A stretch of DNA of 64,000 bases from Streptomyces olivaceus (GCF_000721235.1 NZ_JOFH01000029.1:1-64000), one strand, 5' to 3'; positions 7,637 through 17,024 are shown, counted from the first letter of the stretch. The notes: a model not told the origin generated them from the letters alone. Translations and numbers: made by a program.

Positions 7637-8881
7637 TCAGCCGCCCGCGCCGCCGGCGCCCCCGGCCGTGTCGTCCGTGTCGGTGTACTTGGCGTCCGTC
7701 GCCGGGTCCAGGGCGAGGCGGTAGCCGCGTTTGACCACCGTCTGGATCAGCTTCGGCGCGCCGAGGGACGTGCGCAGGCGGGCCATCGCGGTCTCCACGG
7801 CGTGTTCGTCGCGGCCGGTGCCCGGCAGGGCGCGCAGCAGCTCCGCGCGGGGCACGACCCAGCCCGGCCGCCTGGCCAGCGCCCGCAGCAGGGACATGCC
7901 GGCGGGCGGCACGGCCCGAAGCTCCCCGTCGACGAGCACCGCGTGCCCCCGGATCTCCAGCCGGTACCCGGCGACCGGCAGGGCGCGGGCGCGGGCCGGG
8001 AGTTCCCGGCACAGCAGCTGGACGAGGGGGCCGAGCCGGAAGCGTTCGGGCTGGACCGTGTCGACGCCGCGGGCCTGCAGCGGCACCGCGGTGACCGGTC
8101 CGACGCAGGCGGGCAGCACGTCGTGGCCGAACGCGGCGAGCAGCTCGGGCAGCATGCCGCGCTCCTCGGCGCGGCCCAGCAGGGACACCGCGGCGGGCGC
8201 GCTGGTGAACGTCAGGGCGTCCACGCCCCGCGACACGGCGGCGTCCAGCATCCGGTCCACCGGGCCGATGTCCTCAGGCGGCAGCCACCGGTACACCGGC
8301 ACACCCACGACCTCGGCGCCGCCCTGCCGCAGCGCCTCCACGAACCCCGGCAGCGGCTCACCGTGCAGCTGTACGGCGATCCGGCGGCCCTCGACGCCCT
8401 GCTCCAGGAGCCGGTCGAGCACCTCGGCCATGGACTCGGACGACGGCGACCAGCGCTCGGTCAGTCCGGCCGCCCGCACCGCGCCCTTGACCTTGGGCCC
8501 GCGCGCCAGCAGCTCCACCCCGCGCAGCCGCGCCAGGAGGTCGTCACCGAGCCCCCAGCCCTCGGCGGCCTCGATCCAGCCCCGGAACCCGATGGCGGTG
8601 GTGGCGACGACGACGTCCGGTGCCTGCTCGACGATCCGCTTGGTCGCGGCCATCAGCTCGCTGTCGTCGGCGAGCGGCACGATCCGCAGCGCGGGGGCGT
8701 GCAGGACGACGGCGCCGCGCCGCTGGAGCAGCGCGCCGAGTTCGTCGGCCCGCCGGGCGGCGGTCACGCCCACGGTGAACCCGGCCAGCGGCCCGTGGCC
8801 GGACGGCCGCCGTACGTCGTCCACACCGCCGTCCGCGCCGCCCGTGCCGTCCGCGCCCTTCACGCCGTCCACGTCGTCCAT
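7637..8881 (-). CDS. nnaR: NnaR-like HEM4/winged-helix regulator of nitrate assimilation
   Basis: A 414-residue two-domain protein. Residues about 30-290 match uroporphyrinogen-III synthase (HEM4: GFTVGVTAARRADELGALL, VVATTAIGFRGWIEAAE, ALTFTSAPAAVSLL). Residues about 300-395 form an OmpR-type winged helix (PPAGMSLLRALARRPGWVV, VETAMARLRTSLG, IQTVVKRGYRLAL). In S. coelicolor such a protein, NnaR, co-activates nitrate and nitrite genes with GlnR. The adjacent narK supports that role. The enzymatic activity of the HEM4 domain is doubtful. The C-terminus is a low-complexity DTDDTAGGAGGAGG tail. The ATG at 8881 opens with a D/G/V-rich stretch that may not be structured. Confidence 0.85.
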   Translation of the reverse strand: MDDVDGVKGADGTGGADGGVDDVRRPSGHGPLAGFTVGVTAARRADELGALLQRRGAVVLHAPALRIVPLADDSELMAATKRIVEQAPDVVVATTAIGFRGWIEAAEGWGLGDDLLARLRGVELLARGPKVKGAVRAAGLTERWSPSSESMAEVLDRLLEQGVEGRRIAVQLHGEPLPGFVEALRQGGAEVVGVPVYRWLPPEDIGPVDRMLDAAVSRGVDALTFTSAPAAVSLLGRAEERGMLPELLAAFGHDVLPACVGPVTAVPLQARGVDTVQPERFRLGPLVQLLCRELPARARALPVAGYRLEIRGHAVLVDGELRAVPPAGMSLLRALARRPGWVVPRAELLRALPGTGRDEHAVETAMARLRTSLGAPKLIQTVVKRGYRLALDPATDAKYTDTDDTAGGAGGAGG

Positions 8882-8924
8882 CGCTCGCCGCGCTCCGATC
8901 CGTTGGCACCCACGCGCACAGTCA

Positions 8925-8945
8925 TGTGCACACAGGCCTGTGCAC
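8925..8945. promoter_or_regulatory. TGTGCACA / TGTGCAC palindromes upstream of nnaR
   Basis: TGTGCACA (8925-8932) is a perfect palindrome, and a second TGTGCAC half follows at 8939-8945. The pair lies 45-65 bases upstream of the nnaR start. It is a plausible operator or promoter-proximal element. No GlnR consensus (GTnAC-n6-GAAAC) was found here. Confidence 0.35.
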
Positions 8946-8958
8946 CGTCACGTGCCGA

Positions 8959-8990
8959 CCGAGCCTGTCAACGGTGCGTGACAGGCTCGG
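8959..8990 (-). terminator. narK terminator
   Basis: Perfect 12-bp stem CCGAGCCTGTCA/TGACAGGCTCGG with an 8-base loop, 27 bases past the narK stop codon in the leftward direction. Confidence 0.8.
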
Positions 8991-9016
8991 TTCCGCATCA
9001 TGTCACCCGTGTTACG

Positions 9017-10378
9017 TCACACCTCGGCGTGGCTGAGCTGCGCCTTCGGCTCCGCCCCTGCCGCCGGGCCCGCCGCCGGACGGGTGACCGGACGCCGAAG
9101 GTATACCGCCCACGTCACCGCGTAACACACGGCGTAGAAGACCAGGAAGGCGACGAAGGCGCCGGTGCCCGAGCCGAGGGAGAGGAAGGACTGCCGGAAG
9201 GCGAGGTTGATGGCGACGCCGCCGAGCGCGCCCGCCGCGCCGATCAGTCCCATGGACGCCCCGGAGAGCCGCCGCCCGTACGCCACGGCCGCCTCGCCGG
9301 TCAGGCCCTTGCCGAGCGCCTTGTTCTGGAAGATCCCGGGGATCATCTTGAACGTCGACCCGTTGCCGAGCCCGGTGAGCACGAACAGCACCACGAACGC
9401 CGCGACGAACAGCGCGAGCGACTCCGCCGTGCTCGCCGCGACGAGGACGGCGGTGGCGGCGGCCATGGCGACGAAGTTCCACAGCGTGATCCGCGCGCCG
9501 CCGTACCGGTCGGCGAGCCTGCCCCCCAGCGGCCGGATCAGCGAGCCGAGCAGCGGGCCGATGAAGGTCAGGTAGGCCGCCTGCAGCGGGGTCCGCCCGA
9601 ACTGGGTGGTCAGCACCTGACCGAAGGCGAAGCTGTACCCGATGAACGAGCCGAACGTCCCGACGTACAGCACGGACATGATCCAGGTGTGGGCGTCGCG
9701 GGCGGCGTCCTTGGCGGCGCCGGTGTCGTTCTTCACGGAGGCCAGGTTGTCCATGAAGCGGGCGGCGAGGACGGCGGCCACCAGGATCAGCGGGATGTAG
9801 ATGCCCAGCAGCACCCGCGGCCCGCCGTTGGCCCCGATGATCGCGAGTGCGGCCAGCTGGATGACCGGCACGCCGACGTTGCCGCCCCCGGCGTTCAGAC
9901 CGAGCGCCCAGCCCTTCTTCCTGAGCGGGAAGAAGGCGTTGATGTTGGTCATGGAGGAGGCGAAGTTGCCGCCGCCGATGCCGGCCAGCAGCCCGACGAG
10001 GAGGAAGGTCGAGAAGGACGTCCCCGGCTCCATGACGGCGAAGGCCGCGACGGTCGGCACGAGCAGCAGCCCGGCGGAGACGATCGTCCAGTTCCGCCCG
10101 CCGAAGACGGCCACGGCGAAGGTGTACGGCACCCGCACGACCGCGCCGACCAGCGTCACCACCGAGGTCAGCAGGAACTTGTCGGCCGGCGTCAGCCCGT
10201 ACTCGGGCCCCATGAAGAGCACCAGCACGGACCACAGCGTCCAGACCGAGAAGCCGATGTGCTCGGAGAGCACGGAGAAGAACAGGTTCCGCCGGGCGGT
10301 GCGCTCCCCCGTCTCCTTCCAGAAGGTCTCGTCCTCCGGATCCCAGTGCTCGATCCAGCGGCCGCCAGGGAAAGTCAT
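9017..10378 (-). CDS. narK: NarK-type nitrate/nitrite transporter (MFS)
   Basis: A 453-residue, about 12-helix major facilitator of the nitrate/nitrite porter group. Family signatures are GGGNFASSMTNINAFFPLRKKGWALGLNAGGGNVG (the nitrate signature in helix 5 and loop) and GLGNGSTFKMIPGIFQ in the second half. It imports nitrate or exchanges it for nitrite across the membrane. The chosen ATG at 10378 has GTGGAGG upstream; the open frame continues 38 codons further without a ribosome-binding site. The neighbouring nnaR suggests regulation with nitrate assimilation genes. Confidence 0.92.
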   Translation of the reverse strand: MTFPGGRWIEHWDPEDETFWKETGERTARRNLFFSVLSEHIGFSVWTLWSVLVLFMGPEYGLTPADKFLLTSVVTLVGAVVRVPYTFAVAVFGGRNWTIVSAGLLLVPTVAAFAVMEPGTSFSTFLLVGLLAGIGGGNFASSMTNINAFFPLRKKGWALGLNAGGGNVGVPVIQLAALAIIGANGGPRVLLGIYIPLILVAAVLAARFMDNLASVKNDTGAAKDAARDAHTWIMSVLYVGTFGSFIGYSFAFGQVLTTQFGRTPLQAAYLTFIGPLLGSLIRPLGGRLADRYGGARITLWNFVAMAAATAVLVAASTAESLALFVAAFVVLFVLTGLGNGSTFKMIPGIFQNKALGKGLTGEAAVAYGRRLSGASMGLIGAAGALGGVAINLAFRQSFLSLGSGTGAFVAFLVFYAVCYAVTWAVYLRRPVTRPAAGPAAGAEPKAQLSHAEV

Positions 10379-10404
10379 GACGCCTCCACGGTGCTCCACA
10401 GCTC

Positions 10405-10428
10405 GGTCGTTCCGAAGGTCGTCCCGAA
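10405..10428. promoter_or_regulatory. 12-bp direct repeat upstream of narK
   Basis: GGTCGTTCCGAA and GGTCGTCCCGAA (11 of 12 identical) are adjacent, 27-50 bases upstream of the narK start. Candidate activator site or promoter-spacing element; unproven. Confidence 0.35.
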
Positions 10429-10525
10429 GGTAGGGAGGACGCGTTTCGGGCCGGTGGGGCTGTGGATGACCACGAGGGAACGTTGCTCTCACCCGGCACC
10501 GGCGCGGGATGAGAGGTCGCGCCGG

Positions 10526-11476
10526 TCAGCCCTGCGGGTACGGGGGCTGCTGCGGCTGCCAGTGCGGGTTCTGCTGGGGAGGGGGCTGCTGCGGGGCGTA
10601 CGGCTGCTGGGCCTGCGGCGGGTACGGCGGCTGCGCCTGGGGCGCCGGGTACCCCTGCGGCTGCTGCGGGGCGTACGGCTGCTGCTGCGGGTACGGCTGG
10701 TGCGGCGGGGCGTACGCCCCCTGCGGCTGGGGAGCGTACGGGGCGGACGCCGGCGGCTGCGCGTATCCGGCGGGCGTCGGCGGCTGTCCGTATCCGCCGC
10801 CGGGTGCCGGCTGTGCGTACCCCCCGGGTGCCGCGTAACCGCCCGGTGCCGCGGCGCCGAACGGGTTGCCGTGGCCCGGGAACTGCCCGCCGGGCGGCAG
10901 GTACCGCACCCGCCCCGTCTCGTCGGCCGCCGCCACGAACCCGGCCGCCTGCAGACGGGCCGCGAACTTCTCGTTGCGCGCCCGTGTGACGAGGAACCCG
11001 ACGCCCACGAGCACCATGACGACGACCCAGAAGATGCCGGCCATGACGAAGTCCTCGGACTCGCCTCCCGCGCGGACGCCGAGCACGGCGCAGCCGACGG
11101 TGGCGCCGAGTACGGCGAACCCCATCCGCTTCTGGGCGTTCTTGCCGGTGAGGTCGAAGTTGATCCGCGCCTTGAGCAGTTCGAAGGCGTCCGGCACGAG
11201 CGGCGGCAGCGAGACGCCGTCGCCCGCGTTCGGGTACTGCGCCCAGTTCTGCGCGGCCCGGCTCCGGGCCTGCGGGCTGGGATCGGGCACCAGCAGCATG
11301 GTGAGCGAGCCGTTGGTCCCGCCGCCCTGCCGCGCGTCGGCGTACTCGTACCCGAACTGCTGGGCCGTGAAGGCGAGTTTGGCGAGCTTCTTCACGGACG
11401 CCATCGGGCTGGTGAGCTGGACCGGCTCCCCGCTCGCCATCAGCCCCAGCATCTTCTGCGTCTGCCGCCTGCTCAT
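10526..11476 (-). CDS. Membrane protein with Pro/Gln/Gly-rich tail
   Basis: A 316-residue protein of unknown function. The N-terminal half is conserved-looking (MLGLMASGEPVQLTSPMAS, then FGYEYADARQGGG). Two adjacent transmembrane helices lie near residues 120-165 (FAVLGATVGCAVLGV and MAGIFWVVVMVLVGVGFLV). The last roughly 110 residues are low-complexity PxQQPYAPQQPQGYPAPQ-type repeats rich in Y, P and Q. Such tails often mediate weak protein contacts at the membrane. It stands alone between narK and the mat-type operon. I cannot assign a function. Confidence 0.75.
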   Translation of the reverse strand: MSRRQTQKMLGLMASGEPVQLTSPMASVKKLAKLAFTAQQFGYEYADARQGGGTNGSLTMLLVPDPSPQARSRAAQNWAQYPNAGDGVSLPPLVPDAFELLKARINFDLTGKNAQKRMGFAVLGATVGCAVLGVRAGGESEDFVMAGIFWVVVMVLVGVGFLVTRARNEKFAARLQAAGFVAAADETGRVRYLPPGGQFPGHGNPFGAAAPGGYAAPGGYAQPAPGGGYGQPPTPAGYAQPPASAPYAPQPQGAYAPPHQPYPQQQPYAPQQPQGYPAPQAQPPYPPQAQQPYAPQQPPPQQNPHWQPQQPPYPQG

Positions 11477-11557
11477 CCCGCTGCTCCCCCCGACCGGCTC
11501 ACGCCACCCTGTTCACGTACGCAACCGAGGCAGTCTCGCACGGCGCGGCGAGGGCCG

Positions 11558-12964
11558 TCAGCCCCGGTGCGCGGCACGGCTCCCGGGTTGTCCCCGCGCC
11601 GGGCGCTTCGTGCCGTTCGGCCACAGCCGCGGCCCGCGCTTCGCCGCGAGGTCCTCGATCCAGCCGACCGCGAGCACCGCCAGGGCGATGAGGGGCCAGA
11701 CCAGGGCGAACATCCAGATCGTGTACGAGCTGTCGATGGCGTGCATACCCCGTTCGCTCTGCAGGAACGGGACCCGGTACAGCAGGTCGACGAACGGGAC
11801 GGTCGCCATGATCAGCAGGTTGTGCCACAGGTAGATGGTGACCGCGCGGTTGTTGGAGAGCGTCACCAGCTTGTCCCACTTCGCCAGCCGGCCCGGGAGT
11901 TCCCGCCAGGACGGGGAGTACTGGAGCAGGATCACGACGAACCCGAACGACCAGGCGGCCTGGGCGAGCGGGATGTCGTTCAGGTCCCAGCCGTCGTCGC
12001 CCTGGTGGCCCGAGGCCCACCAGAGGCCGAAGGCCATCACGAGCGCCGCGCACGAGACGGAGACGTACCTCGGGACCTGCTTCAGCATGCCGTCGTGGTG
12101 GGCGAAGCCCAGGACCCAGCAGCCGCCGTAGACCGCGAAGTCACTGATCGCGTGGCCGGTCTCGCCGGGGATCGTCACCAGGCCGGTGCCGACGACCGCC
12201 GTGAGACCGAGCGGGGCGAGCAGCGTGGGCCAGGGCGCGCGGCGGAACGCCCACAGCAGCAGCGGTGAGGCGATGACGAACCACAGGTAGGCGCGCAGGT
12301 ACCACAGCGGCCCCACCGCCTGGTCGGCCCAGGAGCCCTCCAGCCAGTCCAGCGGGGCGCCCGCCTCCCAGGGGTAGGGCGGCGCACCGATCGGCACGAG
12401 GTAGTTGAAGAGCTTGACCAGGCCCCAGGCGCCGCCGCCCTGGTCGGGGTCGTCGCCCGGATTCCAGCCGCCGGCGAACAGCAGCGTCAGCGCGAGCGCC
12501 GAGAACGCCCACACGGGCGGCAGCAGCCGCCGGACCCGGCCGCGGATGACGCTCCACGCGGGGCGCTTCAGCGAGCGTGCCATCAGCGAGCCCGCGAGCG
12601 CGAACATCACGCCCATCGACGGGAACAGGATCGAGAGCCAGGCCCAGCCGAAGAGGTGGTACACCACGACGCGGACCAGCGCGATCGACCGCAGCAGGTC
12701 CAGGTACCGGTCGCGGCCGGGCTTCCCGGCGGCCGGAGCGGGCCCGGCCGCCGGCCCGGCTCCGGGTCCGGCATCCGACACGGAGCTTTGTCCGGCTTCG
12801 GGCACGGGGCCCTGTCCGGCTTCGGGCACGGGGGCGGCCGTGCGCTGCTGGGGGAAGTCGTACGGCGCTCCCGCGCTCGCGCCCGGGGTGGGCGCGTAAG
12901 GGTGGCCGTACGGGCCGGCCGGCTCCGGGTCCGCGCCCGGTCCGGTCGTGTAACCGTGGGTCAT
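11558..12964 (-). CDS. Membrane O-acyltransferase (acyltransferase-3 family)
   Basis: A 468-residue polytopic protein. The first roughly 90 residues are low complexity, with three near-repeats of VPEAGQ/VSDAGP. The catalytic domain then starts RDRYLDLLRSIALVRVVVYHLFGWAWLS (conserved R and H) and has about 10 helices. The family transfers acyl groups from acyl-CoA to extracytoplasmic sugars. Its ATG overlaps the matB-like stop codon (ATGA, 12961-12964), so it is translationally coupled to the PNAG-type synthase. It probably O-acylates that polymer or a related one. Confidence 0.88.
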   Translation of the reverse strand: MTHGYTTGPGADPEPAGPYGHPYAPTPGASAGAPYDFPQQRTAAPVPEAGQGPVPEAGQSSVSDAGPGAGPAAGPAPAAGKPGRDRYLDLLRSIALVRVVVYHLFGWAWLSILFPSMGVMFALAGSLMARSLKRPAWSVIRGRVRRLLPPVWAFSALALTLLFAGGWNPGDDPDQGGGAWGLVKLFNYLVPIGAPPYPWEAGAPLDWLEGSWADQAVGPLWYLRAYLWFVIASPLLLWAFRRAPWPTLLAPLGLTAVVGTGLVTIPGETGHAISDFAVYGGCWVLGFAHHDGMLKQVPRYVSVSCAALVMAFGLWWASGHQGDDGWDLNDIPLAQAAWSFGFVVILLQYSPSWRELPGRLAKWDKLVTLSNNRAVTIYLWHNLLIMATVPFVDLLYRVPFLQSERGMHAIDSSYTIWMFALVWPLIALAVLAVGWIEDLAAKRGPRLWPNGTKRPARGQPGSRAAHRG

Positions 12965-15156
12965 GCCACGGGCCTCCGATCGTCGCTGCTCCGCGAGCGC
13001 TGGCGCGGCACGGAGCCGCCGGGCGCCTCGACGACACCGGTGCGCCGCAGCTTCTGCCAGCGCAGCCGGCCGCCGGTGAGCGCGGTGATCCAGGACTGGA
13101 GCAGCACCACGTACATGAGTTGGCGGTAGAGGATCTGCTGCAGGGGCAGCGAGATCAGATGGGTCATGCGTTCGCGGTCGAGGCGGAAGGCGTACGCCGC
13201 GCAGACCGCCTGGATGGCGAGGACGCCCAGCCACGCCACGACCGTCTTCTCGGTCGGCCCGAAGACGATGCCGTAGAGCAGGAACACGTCGATCAGCGGG
13301 GCCAGGAGCGGGGCCAGGACCATGAAGAGGGAGACGAAGGGCAGGCCCACGCGGCCGAAGCGGCCCGAGTGGCCCTTCTCGATCACCGCGCGGCGGTGCT
13401 TCCAGATGGCCTGCATGGTGCCGTACGACCAGCGGTAGCGCTGGGACCACAGCTGCTGGACGGTCTCGGGGGCCTCGGTCCAGGCGCGGGCGTTCTCGGC
13501 GTAGACCACGCGCCAGCCGGCCCGGTGCAGCGCCATGGTGACGTCGGTGTCCTCGGCGAGCGTGTCGTCGCTCATGCCGCCGATGGGCTCCAGGGCGGAG
13601 CGGCGGAAGGCGCCGACCGCGCCGGGGATGGTCGGCATGCAGCCGAGGACGTCGTACATCCGGCGGTCCAGGTTGAAGCCCATCACGTACTCGATGTGCT
13701 GCCAGGCACCGATGAGGCTGTCCTTGTTGCCGACCTTCGCGTTGCCGGCCACGGCGCCCACCTTCGGGTCGCCGAAGGGCTGGACGAGTTCCCGGACGGT
13801 GGACGGCTCGAAGACGGTGTCGCCGTCCATCATCACGATGATGTCGTGACGGGCGTTCGCCAGGCCGCGGTTGAGCGCCGCCGGCTTGCCCGCGTTGAGC
13901 TGGCGGATCACCCGGACGCCCGGCAGCCCCAGGCCCTCCACGATCCGGGCGGTGCCGTCGGTGGAACCGTCGTCGATGACGATCACCTCCACCGGATGGT
14001 CGCTCGCCACCAGCGAACGCACCGTGTTCTCGATGCACTTGGCCTCGTTGTACGCCGGGACGAGCACCGTCACCGGTTCGGTGACCGTCCGTCCCCAGCT
14101 GAAGCGCTTGCGGCGGACCCGGCGGGCATGGACGCCGGAGAGGAGCAGCATCAGGCCGAAGCGGCCGATGACCAGGGTACCGATCACCGCCAGGCCCACC
14201 ACCAGGACGTCGGTGATCTTCTCCGAGGCCTGAACCAGGAAGACCCACGCCTTGCCCTTCCACAGTTCGGCGCCGGTCACCGGCGACATGGCGCTGGGCA
14301 TCTCCAGGGCCTCGGTGAGGTTGTCGAACTCGTAGCCCTTCTCCTTCAGCCCCGGCAGGAACTCGTCCAGGGCCTGCACGGTCTGGTGGCGGTCGCCGCC
14401 GGAGTCGTGCATCAGGACGATGGCACCCTTGCCGCCGTGCGGCGTGGCGCGGCGGATGATCTCGCGGACGCCGGGCTTCTTCCAGTCCTCGCTGTCGGTG
14501 TTGTTGACGACGGTGATGTAACCGCGGCTGCCTATGTACTCGGTGACCGGCCAGGACTTGTTGTCCATGGCGTCGGCGAAGGAGGAGTACGGCGGACGGA
14601 ACAGCGAGGTGCGGACACCGGCCGCGCCGGTGATCGCCAGCTGGTTCTGCGACAGCTCCCAGTCGATGCGCTTCGTGGACTGGAAGGACAGGTCGGGGTG
14701 GTTGAAGGTGTGCAGGCCCACCTCGTGGCCCTCGTCGACCATGCGCTTGACGAGGTCCGGGTAGCGGGAGGCCATGGTGCCGGTGACGAAGAAGACCGCG
14801 TGCGCGTCGTGCTTCTTCAGCACGTCGAGGACGCGCGGCGTCCAGGTCGGGTCCGGGCCGTCGTCGAAGGTGAGGACGAGCCGGTGGTCGGGCACGCTCA
14901 GGCCCTCGGTGCGGCCGCCGCGGACGTCGATGACCGGGCCGCCCTCGAGGATCTTCTCCGGCACCTTGTCGGTGGCGGCGGGCGGCTGGACGCGGTGGTC
15001 GGCCAGGATCTCGCTGTGCACGTAGCCGCGCAGCATGAGCATCGCCGCCAGGGCGACCAGGACGAGCAGCGGGAGCAGCAGGCGCAACGGCAGGCGTCGG
15101 CGGAGGCCGCCACGGGCGCTGCGCGCGGCCCCGTGACGGCGGGTGCGGGATGCCAT
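12961..15156 (-). CDS. matB: MatB-like polysaccharide deacetylase-glycosyltransferase
   Basis: A 731-residue fusion. It has an N-terminal membrane anchor (about 20-43), then a NodB deacetylase with LVLTFDDGPDPTWTPRVLDVL, HTFNHPD, FRPPYSS and VLMHD (metal DD and HxxxH motifs). A transmembrane linker follows, then a processive GT2 with VLVPAYNEAKCIENT, IDDGSTDGT, MMDGDTVFEP, EDTDVTMALHRAGW and the processive motif QRYRW, and more helices. This arrangement makes and de-N-acetylates poly-beta-1,6-GlcNAc-like polymers. In S. coelicolor/lividans matAB drives mycelial aggregation. The start shares its A with the matA stop codon (TGATG). Confidence 0.92.
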   Translation of the reverse strand: MASRTRRHGAARSARGGLRRRLPLRLLLPLLVLVALAAMLMLRGYVHSEILADHRVQPPAATDKVPEKILEGGPVIDVRGGRTEGLSVPDHRLVLTFDDGPDPTWTPRVLDVLKKHDAHAVFFVTGTMASRYPDLVKRMVDEGHEVGLHTFNHPDLSFQSTKRIDWELSQNQLAITGAAGVRTSLFRPPYSSFADAMDNKSWPVTEYIGSRGYITVVNNTDSEDWKKPGVREIIRRATPHGGKGAIVLMHDSGGDRHQTVQALDEFLPGLKEKGYEFDNLTEALEMPSAMSPVTGAELWKGKAWVFLVQASEKITDVLVVGLAVIGTLVIGRFGLMLLLSGVHARRVRRKRFSWGRTVTEPVTVLVPAYNEAKCIENTVRSLVASDHPVEVIVIDDGSTDGTARIVEGLGLPGVRVIRQLNAGKPAALNRGLANARHDIIVMMDGDTVFEPSTVRELVQPFGDPKVGAVAGNAKVGNKDSLIGAWQHIEYVMGFNLDRRMYDVLGCMPTIPGAVGAFRRSALEPIGGMSDDTLAEDTDVTMALHRAGWRVVYAENARAWTEAPETVQQLWSQRYRWSYGTMQAIWKHRRAVIEKGHSGRFGRVGLPFVSLFMVLAPLLAPLIDVFLLYGIVFGPTEKTVVAWLGVLAIQAVCAAYAFRLDRERMTHLISLPLQQILYRQLMYVVLLQSWITALTGGRLRWQKLRRTGVVEAPGGSVPRQRSRSSDDRRPVA

Positions 15157-17024
15157 CAGAGGGTGTTCTCCGGGGACAGGGAAAGGGACTGGTCGCTGAC
15201 GCCGTTGGCGTTGGTGCCGCCCGCGCCGGCGTCGGTGCCGGTGGGGTCGCCGGTGGGCGCGGTCGGGTCGGTCGAGGCGTCGCCGTCGCCCGTGGGGGCG
15301 GACGGTCCGGTGGAGCCCGGCTGCTCCGACGACGACTGCCCCGGGTCGGGGTCGGTCCTGCCGGTGCCGGCGCTGCCGCCGGGGTCCGGGTCGGTGCCCC
15401 CGGCCGCCGGGGACTCGGGGCCGGTACTGGTACCGGGCTGCCCGGTGGCTCCGCCGGTCGCGCCGGACGTACCGGCCGCGGGGGTGTCGGAGCCCGGCGC
15501 GGTCGTCACGCCGGTGCTCGCGGAGGGGTCGTCGGCCGGCGCGGTGGCGGTGCCGGTGGCGGAGGGCTGCGCCGACTCCGAGGGCAGCGGGGTGGTGTCG
15601 ACCTGGCCGGCCGGCTTGCCCTCCTCCTGACCGGGGACGGGCAGCCAGGGCGCGTCGGAGTTGCCGGAGAGCAGCGTGGAGACGATGACGACGGCGTAGA
15701 CCGCGCAGGCGATGCCGACGAGGATGCCGAGGCGGCGGTAGAGGCGGCTGCGGCGGCCGGAGGAGTCGACGAAGACCGGGCCGTCGGAGGCCTCCGGGCC
15801 GGCCTTGCCCTTGCGGTGGCCGCTGTCGGCCCGGCGGATCACTCCGTCGCCCAGCTGGACGGCGTCGAGCTGGACCGTCACCTCGTGCGGGTCGTGGGTG
15901 TGGTCACCGGCGTCGGCGCCGGCGTCCTCGTTCGCGCCCGGGTCCTGCTGCCAGGGGTCGCGCAGGGGGGCGGTGCCGGGGCCGGCCGTGGGGATGACAC
16001 GTGTGGGCGACGCCGAGGCGACCGGTGCGACCGGTGCGACCGAGGGGAGCACGTCCGTGCGGTCGCCCTCCGGGGGGACCGGGGGGACGTGAGAGTCCTG
16101 GGGGGCCTGACGGGTCTGACGGGTCTGACGGGTCTGACGGGTCTGACGGGTCTGACGGGCCAGGGAGACCTGGGGCAGTACGTCCGTACGGTCGGCGTCC
16201 GGAGCGGCGCTGACGCCGGTGGCGGCAACTGCGGCGGTCGCGGCGCTCCCGACGGAGGAGCCGGTCCCGGCCGGGAGTATCTCGGTGCGGTCGGTCGCGG
16301 CCGGGAGTACCTCGGTGCGGTCGCCTGCGGTCGGGGCGGCGTTCGGGACGCGGCCGTCCTGGCTCGGGACCGGCCGCGTCGGGGCGGACTGGCTCGGCGC
16401 GGGCCGGCCCGGGGCGGAATCGCGAGGTGCCGCCGTCCCGTTCGGGTCGCTTTGCTGCGGTATACGCCGACGCGAGGCATCCTGCCCCGGCTGCCGCGGT
16501 ATGAACCGGTCCGCGGCGGCGCCCGGTTGGCCGGGTCGATCCGCCCCCGCACCGGCCCGGTCGGTCTGTCCCCACGTTATGCGGCCCCGGGCCATCGGGT
16601 CGGGAGCCGCGTGCCGGGGACGGGTCGCGTGGCCGGCGGACGCGGGGGTTCCGGTATCGACTGCTCCCCCGACGCCCCAGCCTGCCGCGTCGCGGTCGCC
16701 GCGAGGGTCGTGGTGGTCGCGGTCGTCGCCTATTCGGGAGCCGTGGGCTTCCGTCTCGTCCGCGTCGGGAACGGCGTGACGGCGCGTGGGACGACCCGGA
16801 CTCCCGAACCACCCGGCGCCGTCCGCCCCGGACTCCGCCCCGGCACCGGTTCCGGAGGAGCCACCGGACGGCGTTCCGCTCATCGGGGGCTCCCCTGCGG
16901 GGAAGGCACGGGTCGCCGGGAACGCATCGGTGACGTCGGCATCCTGTCTTGCCTCCGGGAGATCACGAGCCCCGGACTCGGCTGCGAGCCACTCCGGTTG
17001 GGCGTCTTTTTGCCATTTCTTCAC
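15156..17024 (-). CDS. matA: MatA-like membrane protein with long disordered N-terminus
   Basis: About 622 residues from GTG at 17024, preceded by GGGGGGAAG; the open frame runs 26 codons further. Roughly the first 420 residues are disordered, rich in P, Q, R, T and A, with repeats such as TEVLPAATDRTEILPAGT and a run of RQT triplets. One transmembrane helix follows (RLGILVGIACAVYAVVIVSTLL), then a T/S/G/P-rich extracellular tail of about 140 residues. No enzymatic domain is visible. It is the first gene of a three-gene overlapping operon. In S. lividans MatA acts with MatB in extracellular glycan formation. The cytoplasmic side may scaffold the synthase (inference). Confidence 0.8.
   Translation of the reverse strand: MKKWQKDAQPEWLAAESGARDLPEARQDADVTDAFPATRAFPAGEPPMSGTPSGGSSGTGAGAESGADGAGWFGSPGRPTRRHAVPDADETEAHGSRIGDDRDHHDPRGDRDAAGWGVGGAVDTGTPASAGHATRPRHAAPDPMARGRITWGQTDRAGAGADRPGQPGAAADRFIPRQPGQDASRRRIPQQSDPNGTAAPRDSAPGRPAPSQSAPTRPVPSQDGRVPNAAPTAGDRTEVLPAATDRTEILPAGTGSSVGSAATAAVAATGVSAAPDADRTDVLPQVSLARQTRQTRQTRQTRQTRQAPQDSHVPPVPPEGDRTDVLPSVAPVAPVASASPTRVIPTAGPGTAPLRDPWQQDPGANEDAGADAGDHTHDPHEVTVQLDAVQLGDGVIRRADSGHRKGKAGPEASDGPVFVDSSGRRSRLYRRLGILVGIACAVYAVVIVSTLLSGNSDAPWLPVPGQEEGKPAGQVDTTPLPSESAQPSATGTATAPADDPSASTGVTTAPGSDTPAAGTSGATGGATGQPGTSTGPESPAAGGTDPDPGGSAGTGRTDPDPGQSSSEQPGSTGPSAPTGDGDASTDPTAPTGDPTGTDAGAGGTNANGVSDQSLSLSPENTL
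16107..16160. repeat. Six 9-bp tandem repeats inside matA
   Basis: Six units of CTGACGGGT (the last ends in C) encode RQT triplets on the minus strand. Because the unit is a multiple of three, copy-number change would alter length without frameshift. Confidence 0.9.

Noticed and set aside
5828..12268. Rightward open frame of 2146 codons
   Set aside because: It runs antisense across seven well-supported genes. Its composition is that of a reverse-frame shadow.
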